This document shows positions 30,609 through 33,018 of a DNA stretch of 33,018 bases, one piece after another; the first letter of the stretch is position 1; each line of letters opens with the position of its first letter. Both the position numbers and the translations under genes were made by a program. The DNA lies in the IMG/VR virus record IMGVR_UViG_3300025009_000298, positions 1 to 33,018 of that record; one strand, written 5' to 3'. Source of the stretch: a virus. The notes beneath the pieces were generated by a model. It did not search any database, was not told the origin of the DNA, and worked only from the letters and a program-made list of their open reading frames with translations.

Positions 30609-31139
30609 CTAAGTATCGAAAAGTGTTTTTTCTTCTTCCATTACTTCATTGTCGAGGGCACGGAGCGAAGCGTTTATTTTATTGATCTGGCTGTTGGCAC
30701 GGTCGAGCCTTAAAGCAACTTCAGGGTCGAGGGTATTGAAGCAACGGTCGATTTCGAGTTGAACACGGGCTTTTTCTGAGAGCAGCTCTTTGCGGCCAGT
30801 AATTGATCCATGGAAGAATTCGTAAAGTATGCGGTAACATTCCCATTTGTAGGCAGCCAATTCTTCGGAGTCAGATTGAATCTGGAAAATCCATCCGTAA
30901 ATGTAAAATTCGGGTAGTGAAGTCATTTCTCGAAGCTTTCCATCGGCAGCTACCATTTGCTGCTCAGCAAATCGTTGACATAATATTTTATCCTCTTTTA
31001 GGTTCTGAAATTGGCGGTTCCAATTCACATTTAAGGCTTCGCAAATTGGTTTTAAAGCAATCCAGAATTGACCATCGACGGCAAGGAAATAAATCGACTT
31101 GCCATTGAACTCGAGAAATTTTTTGATTTGATTTTTCAT
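30609..31139 (-). CDS. P22-type antirepressor
   Basis: 176 aa from ATG at 31139 (MKNQIKKFLEFNGKSIYF); a TTG three codons upstream is possible. IYFLAVDGQFWIALKPICEALNVNWNRQFQNLKED (about 15-50) and MTSLPEFYIYGWIFQI (about 72-87) match the N-terminal domain of phage antirepressors (P22_AR_N type). The C-terminal part is helical, with LDRANSQINKINASLRALDNE as a coiled coil. Such proteins inactivate the CI-type repressor to allow lytic growth. Position directly after the Cro-like gene in the leftward early transcript supports this. Confidence 0.75.
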   Translation of the reverse strand: MKNQIKKFLEFNGKSIYFLAVDGQFWIALKPICEALNVNWNRQFQNLKEDKILCQRFAEQQMVAADGKLREMTSLPEFYIYGWIFQIQSDSEELAAYKWECYRILYEFFHGSITGRKELLSEKARVQLEIDRCFNTLDPEVALRLDRANSQINKINASLRALDNEVMEEEKTLFDT

Positions 31140-31151
31140 CGAGTACAATGG

Positions 31152-31364
31152 TTAGAGTGATTTAATTTTGGCCTTCAACGATTCGAGGTACTCTTTATGC
31201 TCTGCGGCCATCTCAATGGCTTCGGCAATAATGTCGGTTCGGTCTTGTGCTCCCCGTAAAACACGGTCGATAGTTACGGTTGTAACATTAAACTTAACAG
31301 CCAGCTGATCTCTGTACCCCTTGGGCATAGACGTCTTTAATTTTGTTAAATCTTTATTTGTCAT
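31152..31364 (-). CDS. Cro-like helix-turn-helix regulator
   Basis: 70 aa. MPKGYRDQLAVKFNVTTVTIDRVL (residues 13-36) is a compact helix-turn-helix with the recognition helix around VTTVTIDRVL. First gene of the leftward operon, facing the CI-like gene across a 145-base operator region. By analogy with lambdoid switches it would repress the CI promoter and control early genes. Ends 13 bases before the antirepressor start. The short length is typical for Cro-like proteins. Confidence 0.7.
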   Translation of the reverse strand: MTNKDLTKLKTSMPKGYRDQLAVKFNVTTVTIDRVLRGAQDRTDIIAEAIEMAAEHKEYLESLKAKIKSL

Positions 31365-31375
31365 ATGATTTAAAC

Positions 31376-31434
31376 TTTTTTAGTTTACTTTCGTATAGTG
31401 TTTGTATAATGATTGTATAAAGTAAACTAAAAAA
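31376..31434. promoter_or_regulatory. Divergent operator: 16-bp perfect inverted repeat with tandem 11-mers
   Basis: Arms TTTTTTAGTTTACTTT (31376-31391) and AAAGTAAACTAAAAAA (31419-31434) are exact reverse complements, 27 bases apart. Between them lie two tandem near-identical 11-mers, TGTTTGTATAA (31399-31409) and TGATTGTATAA (31410-31420). Likely the binding sites for CI and Cro and the divergent promoters between the two regulator genes. Confidence 0.75.
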
Positions 31435-31438
31435 TTTG

Positions 31439-31466
31439 AATAGTACACAATAAAACATGTACTATT
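31439..31466. promoter_or_regulatory. Second operator-like inverted repeat
   Basis: AATAGTACA (31439-31447) and TGTACTATT (31458-31466), 9-bp perfect arms with a 10-base spacer. Different sequence from the neighbouring repeat, so it may bind another regulator. Confidence 0.65.
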
Positions 31467-31509
31467 TTAGATTAAATATATTATTTAAAATCATTTTAAA
31501 TAATTAAAA

Positions 31510-31905
31510 GTGAAAAATATTGTAAATCAGAGACTTAAAATGTTTATCGAATATTTAGGGATAAATAATGTTCAGTTTGGAAATTCTATAGGAGAAACAA
31601 AACAATCAGTTGGCAATTGGTTAAATGATATAAAAATACCAGTGACATGTTTGTCTGAAATTGTAAGAGTTTATCCTACTCTAAATGCCCGCTGGCTCCT
31701 AACTGGCGAAGGACAGATGATTGAAGGTGAAAAAATGAATGGTTATGCCGAGAATGGGAGTTTACGTTTAGTTGAAGAAGCTTTTGCCTTACCCTATAAA
31801 CAACAACTTGAAATGATGCAGAAAATGTTGGATATGCAGGAGAAATATGTAAAAGCGGTAGAGCGCGAAAACGAAGAGTTGCGAATAAAGCAAAATCAGG
31901 ACTAA
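31510..31905 (+). CDS. CI-like phage repressor
   Basis: 131 aa, starting with GTG at 31510 (first codons KNIVNQRLKMFIEYLG). A later ATG would cut the first helix of the domain, so GTG is preferred. The N-terminal helix-turn-helix (about residues 5-60) has NNVQFGNSIGETKQSVGNWLND, followed by the Bacteroidota CI signature NARWLLTGEGQM (about 57-68). The C-terminal part is a helical coiled coil (LEMMQKMLDMQEKYVKAVERENEEL) for oligomerisation, not a RecA-cleavable domain. It maintains lysogeny and is likely antagonised by the antirepressor. Confidence 0.8.
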   Translation: MKNIVNQRLKMFIEYLGINNVQFGNSIGETKQSVGNWLNDIKIPVTCLSEIVRVYPTLNARWLLTGEGQMIEGEKMNGYAENGSLRLVEEAFALPYKQQLEMMQKMLDMQEKYVKAVERENEELRIKQNQD

Positions 31906-32157
31906 CAACCCATGTAAAATAGCCAAAAGTGAACCCACCAGACCTTTATATACAAAATAGACAACTTATAAACTCAGTAAAATCAATACGTTGGAGGCAG
32001 GGATAGACTCCTACTACCCCGACATAGTACACTAAAACGCTTAAAATCATCTGTTTACGTTAAAAATAGACAAATTTCAAAACGTAAATAGACAAAAGTG
32101 TACAAATTGATTTCTGCTTAGTTTGTTTGTTCGGGAAAACTGATAAACGAAAGCAAA
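31906..32157 (+). promoter_or_regulatory. Intergenic region before the integrase, with arm-like direct repeats
   Basis: Non-coding. Three direct copies of AAATAGACAA at 31955-31964, 32064-32073 and 32086-32095, the last two about two helical turns apart. They resemble arm-type sites of tyrosine recombinases. A GGAGGCAGGGATAG segment at 31992-32005 lies between the copies and may be part of the attachment core, but no second att copy is visible. The integrase promoter should also be here. Confidence 0.5.
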
Positions 32158-33018
32158 ATGAAAAGAGAGAAACTTGTGAGGCTGCCAATCGTTTGCGATG
32201 CGGGTGGCGATCTTACCAAAAACTGGTTTGTCGAGTTTTATTGCCGAAATCCTAAGAACGGCAAGTTCGAACGCCAGAAAATCTATAAAGGCATTAATAA
32301 ACTGCATACCGTTTCGGAACGGCGCAAGGCTTCCCAGGCATTGTGCAACGAATACACCGATAAGATCCGTAATGGATGGAGCCCATATATTGATGACCTG
32401 GTTATTTACGACGACAATCTCCAGTTTCAATCGGCCATTAAAAACTACCGACGGGCAAAGTCTCACAACGGGACTTTCAATTTTTACTCTTCCAAATTTC
32501 TAGACCATATTAAACAGAGTGTCGATCCGGAGGGAACACTGCCCACCTACCGCAGTAAATTACGTTGCTTTAATGCCTGGTTAGAAGATAAACGAATGAA
32601 CGATGTGGATATCTCGTGCATCGATCAACCTGTGTTGTACGACTTTTTCAGCTTTATTATTAATGATCTGAAGCGTTCTGCTATTACCATTAAAAAATAC
32701 AGGCAGATATTATCAGCGGTTTTCGATTTTGTCCGTAAAGACCGAAAACTTTTTCAGAATCCTTGTTTCGACTTGCCAACCACTAAGCGCATTAATGACC
32801 AGACCCCGCAGCCTATTCAGGAATTCGATATTGAAACTTTCCGTGATGCCATCAAAGAGCATGATCAGCAATTGTGGCTGGCTATCTCATTTGAGTATTA
32901 CTGTTTTTTGCGCCCTGGTAAAGAGATAAGACTTCTGCGTATCGGTGATATCGACTTTGGACGTGGAATGATTCGCGTTTCGCCGGTTAATTCGAAAACT
33001 ACGGAGCGGCACATACCC
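32158..33018 (+). CDS. int: Tyrosine-family phage integrase (cut by window end)
   Basis: Open from ATG at 32158 to the last base (287 codons, no stop). The N-terminal 200 residues are the arm-binding and SAM-like core-binding domains. The catalytic domain begins near residue 215. The first catalytic Arg is in YYCFLRPGKEIRLL (Arg 252), and the beta-hairpin Lys in PVNSKTTERHIP (Lys 280). The remaining catalytic residues (HxxR, H/W and Tyr) lie past the window edge. It would integrate and excise the phage genome at an att site. It points away from the leftward operon, beside the CI repressor, as in typical lysogeny modules. Confidence 0.9.
   Translation, partial: MKREKLVRLPIVCDAGGDLTKNWFVEFYCRNPKNGKFERQKIYKGINKLHTVSERRKASQALCNEYTDKIRNGWSPYIDDLVIYDDNLQFQSAIKNYRRAKSHNGTFNFYSSKFLDHIKQSVDPEGTLPTYRSKLRCFNAWLEDKRMNDVDISCIDQPVLYDFFSFIINDLKRSAITIKKYRQILSAVFDFVRKDRKLFQNPCFDLPTTKRINDQTPQPIQEFDIETFRDAIKEHDQQLWLAISFEYYCFLRPGKEIRLLRIGDIDFGRGMIRVSPVNSKTTERHIP

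Noticed and set aside
31376-31434. CRISPR-type or transposon-end repeat
   Set aside because: Position between divergent regulator genes and the operator-like tandem units argue for a regulatory site.

Overview
The window is most of a temperate tailed-phage genome (prophage or phage contig) of the Bacteroidota. The evidence is the gene content (integrase, CI-like and Cro-like regulators, antirepressor, DnaG-type primase, major capsid, S49 protease, large terminase), the generally AT-rich leaders with few strong Shine-Dalgarno sites, and short palindromic and 7-bp-periodic repeats that I associate with Bacteroidota genomes. No rRNA, convincing tRNA or CRISPR array was seen.

Layout, read from the right. 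A tyrosine integrase (32158 to window end, cut off) and a CI-like repressor (31510-31905) lie on the + strand. All other genes are on the - strand, transcribed right to left from a divergent control region (31365-31509) with a perfect 16-bp inverted repeat. The early block (31364 to about 25170) holds a Cro-like regulator, a P22-type antirepressor, a DUF4406 protein, zinc-finger and membrane proteins, an HD-domain protein, an ASCH-like protein and a Gp37/Gp68 (DUF5131) protein.

Next comes the most notable element, a diversity-generating retroelement (DGR) at about 22176-24560. It has two variable target proteins, each ending in a variable repeat (VR), an 81-bp template repeat (TR) at 23533-23613, and a DGR-type reverse transcriptase. 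All 13 mismatches between VR1 and TR, and all 14 between VR2 and TR within the 78-bp core, fall at TR adenines on the coding strand. An HNH endonuclease gene follows. The module sits beside replication genes rather than beside the tail genes.

The replication block is a 1322-aa fusion of DnaG primase and a P-loop helicase-like domain (16084-20052), a zinc-finger protein, and a repeat-rich, partly AT-rich intergenic region (15106-15636) that is a good candidate replication origin. A C5-cytosine methyltransferase with about seven internal repeats follows.

The late block (12474 to 418) contains two related virion proteins flanking an S49 protease/scaffold and the major capsid protein. After a terminator comes a cargo cluster of three glycosyltransferase or sugar-phosphotransferase-like genes and a methyltransferase. 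Then come a PLD-like protein, small proteins and the terminase. Portal and tail genes presumably lie left of base 1. Bases 1-417 carry no gene and look like structured non-coding DNA.
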